This document shows positions 1 to 8,330 of a stretch of 56,941 bases of DNA, piece after piece. The stretch comes from JBDSKH01 sp050245915. GTDB taxonomy: Bacteria; Actinomycetota; Actinomycetes; Actinomycetales; Microbacteriaceae. The notes beneath the pieces were generated by a model, which searched no databases, had not been told where the DNA came from, and saw only the letters and a program-made list of their open reading frames with translations. The position numbers and the translations under genes are program-made. The DNA is taken from positions 1 through 56,941 of the forward strand of contig JBFWWZ010000014.1 in NCBI GenBank assembly GCA_050245915.1. Reading direction: 5' to 3'. Numbering within the stretch: position 1 is the stretch's first letter; every line of letters begins with the position of its first letter.

Positions 1-63
1 CTTCTGGGGTGTCACGGTTGCGCGCCTAGTCCAAGGTCAGAGTGAGGGTGTCCTGGTGGCTCG

Positions 64-90
64 GCACCAGCATCGGATCAATGCTGGTGC
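64..90 (-). terminator. Hairpin terminator after the deacetylase gene
   Basis: Perfect 10-base inverted repeat GCACCAGCAT / ATGCTGGTGC around a 7-base loop, about 70 bases beyond the stop codon of the deacetylase gene. No T-run follows, which is usual for high-GC actinobacteria. It would end the transporter-deacetylase transcript. I see nothing else supported in bases 1-161. Confidence 0.65.
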
Positions 91-161
91 AGTCCAGACG
101 GCGGCATGCGCCCACCATGCCGTATCAGAGCACGCCGAGGCAAGCACCGCTCCGCGTGGCG

Positions 162-1313
162 TCATCCGCCGACATCTACGGCGTCGGCCCAGACCCTCTG
201 CACGTGGAACGTCCGGCCGAGCAGCACGGCGTCCGCCGCGAAGCCGGGAGCGAGCGTGCCGAGGCTGCCCTGCAGCCCGAGCGCGGCGGCAGGGACGCGG
301 GTGAGCGCGGCGACCGCCTCGACGGGATCGAGCCCCAGCTCGAGCGCGCCCCGCAGCGCGGCGTCCTGGGTCAGCGTCGAGCCGGCGATGGAGCCGCCGC
401 CGGCGATGCGGGCGACCCCGCCGTCGACGGTCACCGGCCGGCCGCCCAGCAGGTAGGCGCCGTCGGCGGCTCCCGCGGCGGCCATGGCATCCGTGATCAG
501 GGCCACCCGCCGCGGCGCGCTGCGGAACAGCACCGAGGCCACCAGCGGGTCGACGTGCACGCCGTCGAGGATCAGCTCCAGCGTGACGCGCTCGTCGGCG
601 ATCGCCGCGCCCACCGGTCCGGGCGCCCGGTGCGACAGCCCCGGCATCCCGTTGAAGGCATGGGTCAGGATGCCGGCGCCGCGATCGAAGGCGGCGCGCG
701 CGACCAGCGCATCCGCCCCGGTGTGCCCGATCGCGACCCTGATCCCCTCCTCGGCCAGTCTCTCGATGAGCACCATCGCCCCCGGCAGCTCCGGTGCGAT
801 CGTCACCTGCCGCAGGGTGCCCTCTGCCGCCGCGATCAGCCGGGCCGCCACCGACCACCGCGGTCGGAGCAGCAGCTCTTCGCGGTGGGCGCCGCGGTGG
901 CCGCTGGACAGGAACGGCCCCTCCAAGTGCGACCCGAGCACCAGCGGGTCGCGCAACCCCGCGATCGCGGCGAGCGCTGCCTCCAGATGCTCGATGGTCC
1001 CCGTCACGACGCTGAGCACGGAACGCGTGGTACCGCGGGCTCGGTGCACCGCGAGCGCGCGGCGGATCCCGTCCGTTCCGTGCTCGTAGTCGTACCCGCC
1101 GCCGCCGTGACCGTGGAGGTCGATGAAGCCGGGGGTCAGCCAGGCACCCTGTGCGTCGACGACGGTCGCGTCTGCGGCGTCCGCCGCTCGCCATCCGTCA
1201 CCGGTGCCCGTCGCGAGGATGCCGACGCCGCTCGCCCGCAGCCAGAAGTCGTCGACGACGCCGGATGCGTCGACCTTGCGGGCGCCGTGGATGACGAGCC
1301 GCGTGGCCGTCAC
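162..1313 (-). CDS. N-acetylhexosamine-6-phosphate deacetylase, probably the GalNAc-6-P enzyme (NagA/AgaA family)
   Basis: Removes the acetyl group from an N-acetylhexosamine 6-phosphate in the cytoplasm. The 383-residue protein matches normal NagA length. It has the amidohydrolase HGHG motif at residues 67-70, HLEGPF with the metal-binding Glu131, GAH at 141-143, GHT with His197, THAFN with His218, and the catalytic Asp275 in ITDAM. These positions closely parallel E. coli NagA. The GTG start at 1313 overlaps the TGA of the upstream permease (GTGA), so translation is coupled; the longer frame upstream is a shadow of the permease. Its position in a transporter operon facing a SIS isomerase, tagatose-type kinase and aldolase suggests that GalNAc-6-phosphate is the substrate (AgaA role). 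That specificity is inference: a second NagA lies at 11185-12342 next to nagB. Confidence 0.9.
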   Translation of the reverse strand: MTATRLVIHGARKVDASGVVDDFWLRASGVGILATGTGDGWRAADAADATVVDAQGAWLTPGFIDLHGHGGGGYDYEHGTDGIRRALAVHRARGTTRSVLSVVTGTIEHLEAALAAIAGLRDPLVLGSHLEGPFLSSGHRGAHREELLLRPRWSVAARLIAAAEGTLRQVTIAPELPGAMVLIERLAEEGIRVAIGHTGADALVARAAFDRGAGILTHAFNGMPGLSHRAPGPVGAAIADERVTLELILDGVHVDPLVASVLFRSAPRRVALITDAMAAAGAADGAYLLGGRPVTVDGGVARIAGGGSIAGSTLTQDAALRGALELGLDPVEAVAALTRVPAAALGLQGSLGTLAPGFAADAVLLGRTFHVQRVWADAVDVGG

Positions 1314-2179
1314 TTCACGCTGCCGGCGGTGAGCCCGCCGACGAGCCTGCGTTCGATGAGCATGAAGAGGACGACGACCGGCACGATCGCGACGATCGAC
1401 ACCCCGAAGACGTACTGCCAGCTCGTCTCGTACTGGCCCACGAACTTCGTCAGCGCGACCGCGAGCGGCTGATTGCCCGCGCTCTGCAAGATCACCAGGG
1501 ATGCCGCGAACTCGTTCCAGCAGGCGACGAACGTGAACACGATGGCGGTCACGATGCCCGGCCAGACCAGCGGCAGGTTGATCCGGAACAGGGTCACGAG
1601 GCGCCGGGCGCCGTCGATCTGCGCGGCCTCGTCGATCTCTTTCGGGATGCCGGCGAAGAACGAGTGCATGATCCAGACCGCGAACGACAGGTTGAATGCC
1701 GCGTTGATCAGGATCATCGCGAGCCAGGTGTCGATCAGATCGAGGGCGACGAACTGCCGGAAGAGGCCGGAGGTCAGCACAGCCGGCTGGAGCATCTGCG
1801 TGACGATCACCAGGAACAGGAACGCGCCGCGACCGGGGAACCGGAACCGTGCGGTGATGTAGGCCGCCGGGAGTGCGACGAGCAGCACGAGCAGCGTCGC
1901 GGACACCGCGATGACGATGGTGGAGATCAGATTCTGCACCAGCGGGGTCTCGGGTGTCGACCACATGGTGAGGTAGTTCTCCCAGTGCCACTCCACCGGG
2001 AAGTAGGTGGGGTCGACCGACCGGATCTGCGCCTTCGTCTTCACCGAGCCGAAGAACATGATCGTGTACGGCAGCACGAAGACCACCAGCACGGCGGCTC
2101 CGGCGACCATGCGCAGGATGACGCGCGGCAGGCGCACCTGGTCGGCGGTGTAGCGACGACGACGGGCGACCAGCGTCAT
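1310..2179 (-). CDS. Carbohydrate ABC transporter permease, MalG type (locus 1)
   Basis: Inner-membrane subunit of a CUT1-type sugar importer, 289 residues with about six membrane helices. The EAA loop that contacts the ATPase is visible (DEAAQIDGA...LP). I place the start at ATG 2179 (MTLVARRRRY) because GGGAGGTG precedes it at good spacing; an ATG ten codons further upstream has no such site and overlaps the previous gene more deeply. The previous permease stops at 2181, so the two are translationally linked. The 3' end overlaps the deacetylase start. No ATP-binding subunit is encoded nearby, so a shared MsiK/MsmK-like ATPase elsewhere is implied by family knowledge. Confidence 0.92.
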   Translation of the reverse strand: MTLVARRRRYTADQVRLPRVILRMVAGAAVLVVFVLPYTIMFFGSVKTKAQIRSVDPTYFPVEWHWENYLTMWSTPETPLVQNLISTIVIAVSATLLVLLVALPAAYITARFRFPGRGAFLFLVIVTQMLQPAVLTSGLFRQFVALDLIDTWLAMILINAAFNLSFAVWIMHSFFAGIPKEIDEAAQIDGARRLVTLFRINLPLVWPGIVTAIVFTFVACWNEFAASLVILQSAGNQPLAVALTKFVGQYETSWQYVFGVSIVAIVPVVVLFMLIERRLVGGLTAGSVK

Positions 2180-2180
2180 C

Positions 2181-3128
2181 TCACACCTCCCGCATCGGCT
2201 TGACGACACGCACGTACACGGCGACGATCACGATGACGATCAGGAAGGCGACGACGGACAGGGCGCTCGCGACATCCACTTTGTGCTGGTTCTGGATGTA
2301 CTTGAAGATCAGGGTCATGATCGTGTCGGCGTCGTACCCCGGTAGGGATCCGGTCATGACCTTCAGGATCGGGAGCGAGTTGAAGACGTTGATGATGTTG
2401 ATCAGCACCGCGACCGAGATCGCACCGCGCAGCTGCGGCAGCACGACGCTGACATACGTGCGCAGCGGTCCGGCGCCGTCGCTGCGCGCCGCCTCGAGCA
2501 CCTCGGCAGGCACCGTCGCGAGTCCCGCGAGGATCGTGTAGGTGGTGAACGGCAGGGAGACGAACACCGCCACCACGACGGCCCACGCGAACGCGGTCTG
2601 CGGGTCGCGGGTCCACCCGTAGCCCTCGGGCGTGTCGACCAGTCCGACGTCGACCAGGAAGCGGTTGATGATGCCGAAGTACGGCTCCAGCCCGTAGTAG
2701 AAGACCAGCGTGGTCATGACCACGGATGACGCCCACGGGATGATGACCGCGAGCCGCACGATGCGCCGGCCGGGGAACGCCTTGTCGAGGATCTGCGCGA
2801 GTCCCATGGAGATCAGGAGCGTGAGCCCGACGACCAGCACGACCCAGACGAGGGTGCGGGTCAGCACCGGCCAGAACGCGGGGAAGGTGAAGATCTCGGC
2901 GTAGTTGGCGAAGCCGACGCCCCCCTTGTCGATCCCGGAGATCGAGATGTCGCGGGTCGAGTTGAAGAACATCACCCCGGCGGGGAACAGGACGACCCCG
3001 ACGATGAGGAGCAGGGCGGGCGAGATCCAGGGGAGAGCGGCGAGCGTCTGGCGCAGCCTGCCGCGGGAGCGGTGGGGGCGGCCGCCGGCCGCCCCCACCC
3101 GGATCGACGATGCGGATGTTTGCCTCAT
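2181..3128 (-). CDS. Carbohydrate ABC transporter permease, MalF type (locus 1)
   Basis: Second membrane subunit of the locus 1 sugar importer, 315 residues, with a basic N-terminal tail followed by about six membrane helices and the EAA loop (EVLEAARSDGA...LP). The ATG at 3128 is preceded by GAAGGAAC. It lies between the binding-protein gene (38 bases upstream) and the MalG-type permease. It partners with the 1310-2179 product to form the channel for an aminosugar such as GalNAc; the substrate is inferred from the surrounding enzymes only. Confidence 0.92.
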   Translation of the reverse strand: MRQTSASSIRVGAAGGRPHRSRGRLRQTLAALPWISPALLLIVGVVLFPAGVMFFNSTRDISISGIDKGGVGFANYAEIFTFPAFWPVLTRTLVWVVLVVGLTLLISMGLAQILDKAFPGRRIVRLAVIIPWASSVVMTTLVFYYGLEPYFGIINRFLVDVGLVDTPEGYGWTRDPQTAFAWAVVVAVFVSLPFTTYTILAGLATVPAEVLEAARSDGAGPLRTYVSVVLPQLRGAISVAVLINIINVFNSLPILKVMTGSLPGYDADTIMTLIFKYIQNQHKVDVASALSVVAFLIVIVIVAVYVRVVKPMREV

Positions 3129-3166
3129 TGTTCCTTCAACGTCGATCCGTCAGTACCGGCAGGAGG

Positions 3167-4408
3167 TCAGCCGGCGTCCACCTGCGCCTGGATCTCCGTG
3201 AGGACATCCTGGGCGCTCTTGGTCTCGATCTGCCCGAACAGCGCCTGGAACGCGCTGTTCGCCGCAGACCACTTCTCGTTGGTGCTGGGGTAGAACCGCG
3301 CACCGGGAAGGACATCGAGGAAGGGCTTCAGCGACTCCTCCGACCCGAGCTGCTCGGCACCCGACTTCGTCGTGGGCAGGAAGCCCTCGCCCTTCACCCA
3401 GGGTACGTAGACGTCGGCCGAGAAGAGGTAGTCGAAGAACGTCGTGATCGCCTCTTTCTTGTCGCCGTCGTTCTTGAAGGCCATGAGCTGGTCGGCGACG
3501 CCGAGGGTCATCGGCGATCCGTCCTGCGTCGGGATCGGCACGATCGAGTAGTCCAGGTCGGGGTTGCCGTCCGCGATCTGCCCGACGGTCGGCGGCAGGC
3601 CGACCATCATGCCGATGCGGCCCTGGATGAAGATGTCCATCAGCGGGGACCGGTCGGTCGCGCCCGGGTTGGCCTGGGTCGCGCCGCCGTCGATCATCTT
3701 CTTGATCTGCTCGGCACCCGGCAGGTTCGACGGGTCGTCGATCGTGATCTCGGAGCCGTCACCGAAGGTGCCGCCCCCGCCCCACAGCCAGACGGCCGCC
3801 TCGGCCTGGGCCTCTTCCGAGCCGAGCGGCATGCCGTAGCCGGCGACCCCTCCGCCGAGTGCGGAGATCTTCGTGGCCGCGTCGTACAGCTCGTCCCAGG
3901 TGGTGGGCGCCTTGTCGACGCCCGCCTGCTCGAGCAGCGTGTTGTTCACGAACAGCGCGCGAGCCGAGGCGATCCAGGGCAGTGCGTAGGTCGTGCCGTC
4001 CAGCTGCTCGTTCTTCAGGAACGACTCCTGGAAGTCTGCGATGGTGTCAGGGGATGCCACATCGTCGGCTGCGTACAGGAGGTCGTCGGCGGCGAGACCC
4101 GCGAAGGGGCCGCCGTTGTAGATGTCGGGGGCTTCGCCGCCCTGGATCTTGGTCGTGAGGACGCTCTCGAGGTTGTCCCACGACTGGACCTCGAGGTTCA
4201 CCGTGATGTCGGGGTTCTCTTTCTCGAATCCGGCGATCACCGTCTCCCACAGGCTCTGGGTGCTGTCGGAGTAGCTCGGGACAAGGAGGTCGAGGGTCGC
4301 GCCCCCCGACCCCCCGTCGTCGCCGTTGCTGAACCCGCAGGACGCGAGCGCCAGCGACGCCATTGCCGCGATCGAGAGCATCGCTCCCGTGCGCAGAGTC
4401 TTCTTCAT
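3167..4408 (-). CDS. Extracellular sugar-binding lipoprotein of the ABC importer (locus 1)
   Basis: Substrate-binding subunit (family 1 extracellular solute-binding protein), 413 residues. It has a basic N-terminus, a hydrophobic signal segment and the lipobox LASC with Cys24, so it should be lipid-anchored outside the membrane. The start at ATG 4408 (MKKTLRTG) is chosen because it begins the signal peptide and has GAGGAA just upstream; the frame continues 43 codons further but that stretch is not protein-like. It is the first gene of the transporter operon and has its own -35/-10 promoter (4553-4582) and a palindrome in its leader. The long leader (about 140 bases) is unexplained. Confidence 0.93.
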   Translation of the reverse strand: MKKTLRTGAMLSIAAMASLALASCGFSNGDDGGSGGATLDLLVPSYSDSTQSLWETVIAGFEKENPDITVNLEVQSWDNLESVLTTKIQGGEAPDIYNGGPFAGLAADDLLYAADDVASPDTIADFQESFLKNEQLDGTTYALPWIASARALFVNNTLLEQAGVDKAPTTWDELYDAATKISALGGGVAGYGMPLGSEEAQAEAAVWLWGGGGTFGDGSEITIDDPSNLPGAEQIKKMIDGGATQANPGATDRSPLMDIFIQGRIGMMVGLPPTVGQIADGNPDLDYSIVPIPTQDGSPMTLGVADQLMAFKNDGDKKEAITTFFDYLFSADVYVPWVKGEGFLPTTKSGAEQLGSEESLKPFLDVLPGARFYPSTNEKWSAANSAFQALFGQIETKSAQDVLTEIQAQVDAG

Positions 4409-4520
4409 GTGATTCCTCACTTCGATCGATGCATCCGCACGCGTCGAGCATCGCGCGTCGGTGCGGCTGTGTGGTGGTGGAGTTTCGGGACTTCTGGTGT
4501 TTCTTGATCGATTTCGCCGC

Positions 4521-4540
4521 TGAATGATCATTTCCATTCA
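4521..4540. promoter_or_regulatory. Inverted repeat in the binding-protein leader, candidate DeoR operator
   Basis: TGAATG - 8 bases - CATTCA forms an exact 6-base inverted repeat just downstream of the predicted start of the transporter transcript. A repressor bound here would block elongation. The DeoR regulator encoded at 8330-9118 is the obvious candidate ligand, but that link is inference. Confidence 0.4.
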
Positions 4541-4552
4541 CACGATGCACAG

Positions 4553-4582
4553 AATGTAAAGGGGGCGAGACCGCTGAGTCAA
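4553..4582 (-). promoter_or_regulatory. Promoter of the locus 1 transporter operon
   Basis: Read on the minus strand: -35 TTGACT (4577-4582), an 18-base spacer, -10 TACATT (4553-4558). This is the best sigma-70-type match in the 274-base divergent region. Transcription would start near 4546. Confidence 0.55.
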
Positions 4583-4624
4583 GGGATCGACGCCGAAAAT
4601 TTCGTACTTGCGTCAGATCGAACA

Positions 4625-4650
4625 TGATCGGATATGGTGTGTTCCGATCA
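4625..4650. promoter_or_regulatory. Inverted repeat over the kinase-operon promoter, candidate operator
   Basis: TGATCGGA - 10 bases - TCCGATCA is a perfect 8-base inverted repeat 33 bases upstream of the GTG start at 4683. It covers the likely -10 (TATGGT, 4633-4638) of the plus-strand operon, whose -35 could be TTGCGT at 4608-4613. Its placement fits a repressor site. It differs in sequence from the repeat at 4521-4540, so two regulators or one flexible one may act in this region. Confidence 0.5.
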
Positions 4651-4682
4651 GTTACACGCACGCCTCAAGTCTGGAGCTCCTC

Positions 4683-5585
4683 GTGACCGCAACACCGCAC
4701 GCCCCCGGCGTCCACATGGCGGCCGAGCTGGCATCCCAGCCGCAGACCTGGGCACGCGCGGCCGCGCTCACGGCTGAGCAGCGGCTGCTGCCGCCCCACG
4801 GTGCGCGCGTCGCGGTCATCGGCTGCGGCACGTCCTGGTTCGTCGGCCAGTCCTACGCCGCCCTCCGCGAGCAGGGCGGGCTCGGCGAGACGGATGCCTT
4901 CCCGGCCTCCGAGGCGTTCGTCGACCGCGGCTACGACACCGTGGTCGCTCTGACCAGGTCGGGGACGACGACCGAGGTGCTCCAGCTCGTCGAGGAGATC
5001 CGCGGGCGGATCCGGGTGGTCGGCGTCGTCGGCGACGACGCCTCGCCCCTTGTCGACATCGTCGACGACGTCGTCGCCCTGCCGTTCGCCGACGAGCGCT
5101 CGGTGGTTCAGACCCGGTTCGCGACGACCGCACTCGCCCTCTTCCGCGCATCGCTCGGCGAGTCGATCGAACGGGCCGTGCTCGACGGCGTCGCGGCGCT
5201 GTCGAGCGAGCTGCCCGACGAGCTCGTCGAGGCGGAGCAGTTCACGTTCGTCGGGCGAGGGTGGGCCGTCGGGCTCGCCCACGAGGCCGCGTTGAAGATG
5301 AGGGAGGCCTCCCAGTCCTGGACGGAGTCCTACCCCGCGATGGAGTATCGGCACGGACCGATCTCGATCGCCGGCCCGGGTCGTGCGACCTGGCACCTCG
5401 GGCCGGCGACCGCGGGCCTCTCCGCCGAGGTCATCGCGACGGGTGCCTGGTTCGAGCAGGGTGCGCTCGACCCGATGGCCGAGCTGATCCGGGTGCAGCG
5501 TCTCGCCATGCTGCGCGCGCGTGCCGCGGGGCTCGACCCCGACGCTCCCCGCAACCTCACCCGTTCTGTCATCCTCGGCACATGA
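4683..5585 (+). CDS. SIS-domain sugar-phosphate deaminase/isomerase (AgaS-like)
   Basis: Predicted to convert galactosamine 6-phosphate to tagatose 6-phosphate plus ammonia, the AgaS step. The 300-residue protein has two SIS (sugar isomerase) domains without the glutaminase domain of GlmS: IGCGTSWFVG near residue 46, TRSGTTTEV near 90, and VGRGWAVGLAHEAALKMREAS in the second half. It ends in DPDAPRNLTRSV, the typical tail of the GlmS isomerase/AgaS group. The start GTG 4683 has GGAG seven bases upstream; an ATG at 4608 in the same frame would lie inside the promoter. It is the first gene of a five-gene operon with overlapping starts. A fructosamine-type deglycase is the main alternative, but the following tagatose-type kinase and aldolase favour AgaS. 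Confidence 0.82.
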   Translation: MTATPHAPGVHMAAELASQPQTWARAAALTAEQRLLPPHGARVAVIGCGTSWFVGQSYAALREQGGLGETDAFPASEAFVDRGYDTVVALTRSGTTTEVLQLVEEIRGRIRVVGVVGDDASPLVDIVDDVVALPFADERSVVQTRFATTALALFRASLGESIERAVLDGVAALSSELPDELVEAEQFTFVGRGWAVGLAHEAALKMREASQSWTESYPAMEYRHGPISIAGPGRATWHLGPATAGLSAEVIATGAWFEQGALDPMAELIRVQRLAMLRARAAGLDPDAPRNLTRSVILGT

Positions 5586-6526
5586 CGCGCATGGCTCGCG
5601 CTCTGTCTCTGGGCCCCGGACCGGCGGTGCTCGCCTTCGACGTGGGCGGCACCGACATCAAGTCGGCCCTGGTCGATTCCGCCGGGTCGTTCTCGCAGGT
5701 GCGACGCACGCCGACGACGAGGGGGGTGGATGCCGCGCGCGCCATCACCGCATCCCTCGCCGAGCTGGCCTCGCCTCTGGTCGCCGCCGCCGCATCCCCG
5801 GTGGCCGCCGCAGGCGTCAGCGTCCCCGGCCTCGTCGACGAGGCGGCGGGGATCGGGGTGCTGTCGGCGAACCTGGGCTGGCGCGACGCTCCGATCCGCG
5901 ATCTGGCCACGCGGGCGCTGGGGCTCCCGGTCGCCTTCGGCCACGACGTGCGGGCCGCCGGCGTGGCGGAGCAGGCGTTCGGGGCGGCGCGCGACGCCCG
6001 CAGCGCCGTCGTGGTGGTCATCGGCACGGGCATCGCCGGGGCGATCATCCTCGATGGTCGGCCCTACGCCGGGCAGGGGTTCGCCGGCGAGATCGGTCAT
6101 TCGCTGGCGGTTCCCGACGGCGAGCTCTGCCCCTGCGGCGCGCGGGGCTGCCTTGAGACTGTCGCCTCGGCACACTCCATCGCCCGGCGGTACACCGCCG
6201 AGACCGGCGAGCAGGTGCGGGGCGCACGGGAGGTCCTCGTCGCCGCCCTCGGTGGCGATGCGGCGGCGGCGAGGATCTGGGACTCCGCGGTCGACGCGCT
6301 CGCGCAGAGCCTGGCGCGTCTGGTCGCGTTGCTCGCCCCCGAGGTGATCGTGATCGGCGGCGGGCTGTCGGGTGCGGGTGACGCCCTGTTCCGCCCATTG
6401 GGCACACGGCTCGACGAGCTGCTGAGCTTCCACGCGCGGCCACGGCTCGTCCGCGCCGAGCTGGGTGATGACGCGGGTCTGCTGGGAACGGCGATCGCGG
6501 CCCGCCGCCTCGCCGGGGCGCCCTGA
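5582..6526 (+). CDS. ROK-family sugar kinase, probable N-acetylgalactosamine kinase
   Basis: Cytoplasmic ATP-dependent sugar kinase, 314 residues. It shows the ROK signatures: FDVGGT phosphate-binding loop near residues 19-24, the catalytic Asp in GHDVRAAG, and the zinc site CPCGARGCLE. The ABC importer delivers an unphosphorylated sugar, so the pathway needs a 6-kinase here before deacetylation. I infer GalNAc as substrate from context. The start ATG 5582 overlaps the TGA of the SIS gene (ATGA). Glucokinase or ManNAc kinase cannot be excluded from sequence alone. A second ROK kinase lies at 13113-14060. Confidence 0.85.
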   Translation: MTRMARALSLGPGPAVLAFDVGGTDIKSALVDSAGSFSQVRRTPTTRGVDAARAITASLAELASPLVAAAASPVAAAGVSVPGLVDEAAGIGVLSANLGWRDAPIRDLATRALGLPVAFGHDVRAAGVAEQAFGAARDARSAVVVVIGTGIAGAIILDGRPYAGQGFAGEIGHSLAVPDGELCPCGARGCLETVASAHSIARRYTAETGEQVRGAREVLVAALGGDAAAARIWDSAVDALAQSLARLVALLAPEVIVIGGGLSGAGDALFRPLGTRLDELLSFHARPRLVRAELGDDAGLLGTAIAARRLAGAP

Positions 6527-7485
6527 TGATCCTGACCCTCACACCGAATCCGGCCCTCGACCTCACCTGGACCCTGGAGCACCTCGCGCCGGGTGAGGTG
6601 CACCGCGCGCCCCGCGGCGTCACCCGCGCGGGCGGCAAGGGGATCAACGTGGCTCGCGTGCTGCACGACACCGGCCACGAGGTGATCGCGGTGGCCCCCG
6701 GCCCCGGCGGGGACGAGTTCGCCGCTGAGCTGGCGGAGAGCGGCATCCCGCACCAGGTGGTCCCCGTCCACGGGCCGATGCGCCGCAGCCTGAGCCTCGT
6801 CGACGTCTCGCGCGGCGACGCCACGGTCGTGAACGAGACCGGGGCGGGGCTGACCCCCGCCGAGTGCGAACTGCTGATCGCGCAGGCGACGGAGACGGCG
6901 CACCACGCCTCGGTGATCGCCATCTGCGGCAGCCTTCCCATCGGCGTGACGCCGGCGGTCCTCGCCGACTGGGTCCGGCTGCTGCAGCGCTCCGCCGCTC
7001 CGGTGGTCGTCGACACGAGCGGGGACGGGCTCATCGCGGCGGCCGCGGCGGGAGCGTGGGCCCTGAAGCCCAACCGGGAGGAGCTGCTGACCGCGACGGG
7101 TCTCGACGACCCGGTCGCAGCCGCCCGGCACCTGCTCGACCTGGGCGCTCGCCTCGTCGTCGTCTCGCTCGGCGCCGACGGCCTGCTGGTCGTCTGCGCA
7201 GCAGATCCGGCGGGGCACCTGCACGCCCGCCTGCCCCGCCCGCTGTCGGGCAACCCGACCGGCGCGGGCGACGCCGCCGTCGCGGCCCTGTGCAGCGCCC
7301 TCGCCACCGACGGCCGGCTGCACAGCTGGACGGAGTCGGCGGCGCAGGGGCGGACGGAGCTGGCACGCACGATGACCGCGTGGTCGGCGTCCGCCGTCCT
7401 TGCCCCGCTGGCCGGGTCGCTCGGCGGCGACGTCGACGAGCTGATGGCCGAGGTCGTGGTGACGCAGGTGGCGGAGCCGTCGTGA
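6526..7485 (+). CDS. PfkB-family hexose phosphate kinase (tagatose-6-phosphate / 1-phosphofructokinase type)
   Basis: Predicted to phosphorylate tagatose 6-phosphate at C1 to give tagatose 1,6-bisphosphate. The 319-residue protein begins MILTLTPNPALD, typical of LacC/FruK enzymes. It has the substrate-binding GGKGINVA motif near residue 36 and the C-terminal PTGAGD motif whose Asp is the catalytic base. Its ATG shares a base with the previous stop (TGATG). LacC-like tagatose-6-P kinase is preferred over FruK because there is no PTS gene nearby and a tagatose-bisphosphate-type aldolase follows directly. Confidence 0.85.
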   Translation: MILTLTPNPALDLTWTLEHLAPGEVHRAPRGVTRAGGKGINVARVLHDTGHEVIAVAPGPGGDEFAAELAESGIPHQVVPVHGPMRRSLSLVDVSRGDATVVNETGAGLTPAECELLIAQATETAHHASVIAICGSLPIGVTPAVLADWVRLLQRSAAPVVVDTSGDGLIAAAAAGAWALKPNREELLTATGLDDPVAAARHLLDLGARLVVVSLGADGLLVVCAADPAGHLHARLPRPLSGNPTGAGDAAVAALCSALATDGRLHSWTESAAQGRTELARTMTAWSASAVLAPLAGSLGGDVDELMAEVVVTQVAEPS

Positions 7486-8330
7486 CCATCGCATCCACCG
7501 GCGACGTGCTGGCGGCGGCCGCCGGGCACGGCCGGGGCATCGGGGCCTTCAACGTGCTGCACCTCGAGACCGCGGAGGCGCTGGCGGCCGCCGCGGAGGC
7601 GTGCGGGCTGCCGGTGATCCTGCAGCTCTCCGAGAACTGCGTGCGGTACCACGGCTCATTCGAGCCGATCGCGCAGGGGATGCTGGCGATCGCTCGCGGC
7701 GCGAGCGCCCCGATCGCCCTTCACCTCGACCACGCGGAAGACCCCGAGCTGGCGTACGCGGCGATCGACATCGGGTTCGGCTCGGTGATGTACGACGGAG
7801 CGAAGCTGGAGTTCGCCGACAACGTGGCCCGCACGCGTGACGTGGTGGGCCGGGCCCACGCCGCCGGGGTCATGGTGGAGGCGGAGCTCGGCGAGATCGG
7901 GGGCAAGAACGGTGCGCACGCTCCCGGCGTTCGCACCGACCCCGATGAGGCCGCGCTGTTCGTCGATGAGACCGGGGTCGATGCCCTCGCGGTGGCCGTG
8001 GGCTCGTCGCACGCCATGACCGACCGCGTCGCGCAGCTCGACCTCGAGCTGGTCCGCCGGCTGCACGCCGCGGTGCCCGTCCCGCTGGTCCTGCACGGGT
8101 CGTCGGGGGTCGCGGACGACCTCATCGTGCGGGGGATCGCCGCCGGGCTCACCAAGGTCAACGTGTCCACCCACCTGGCCGCGACGTTCACCGGCGCGAT
8201 CCGCGGCGTGCTCGACGCGAACCCCGCGACCGTAGACTCTCGCTCATACATCGGCGCAGGCCGCGAAGCGGTGGCGCTGGAGGCCGAGCGCATGCTGCGG
8301 CTCTTCGACTCCGCGGGAGAGGGTGAGTAA
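7482..8330 (+). CDS. Class II (zinc) ketose-bisphosphate aldolase, tagatose-bisphosphate type
   Basis: Cleaves tagatose 1,6-bisphosphate (or fructose 1,6-bisphosphate) to dihydroxyacetone phosphate and glyceraldehyde 3-phosphate. The 282-residue protein fits the GatY/KbaY/FbaA class. Visible residues are HLDH with catalytic Asp83 and zinc ligand His84, VEAELGEIGG with Glu135, His177 in GSSHAM, and His205 in VLHGSSG. The family usually reads GNVHG where this protein has GSSHA, a modest departure. The GTG start overlaps the previous TGA (GTGA). It completes the pathway from GalNAc to glycolysis in this operon. Confidence 0.88.
   Translation: MTIASTGDVLAAAAGHGRGIGAFNVLHLETAEALAAAAEACGLPVILQLSENCVRYHGSFEPIAQGMLAIARGASAPIALHLDHAEDPELAYAAIDIGFGSVMYDGAKLEFADNVARTRDVVGRAHAAGVMVEAELGEIGGKNGAHAPGVRTDPDEAALFVDETGVDALAVAVGSSHAMTDRVAQLDLELVRRLHAAVPVPLVLHGSSGVADDLIVRGIAAGLTKVNVSTHLAATFTGAIRGVLDANPATVDSRSYIGAGREAVALEAERMLRLFDSAGEGE

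Noticed and set aside
26..118. 30-codon minus-strand ORF after the deacetylase gene
   Set aside because: It runs directly through the terminator hairpin (64-90), has no ribosome site, and its sequence follows the palindrome.
37..1472. Long overlapping frames on both strands across the first deacetylase
   Set aside because: Arg/Pro/Gly-rich translations typical of shadow frames in high-GC DNA; the NagA frame carries every conserved motif.
3129..3166. CCGGC-9-GCCGG in the binding-protein/permease gap of locus 1
   Set aside because: Short stem; may attenuate the permeases but is not convincing.
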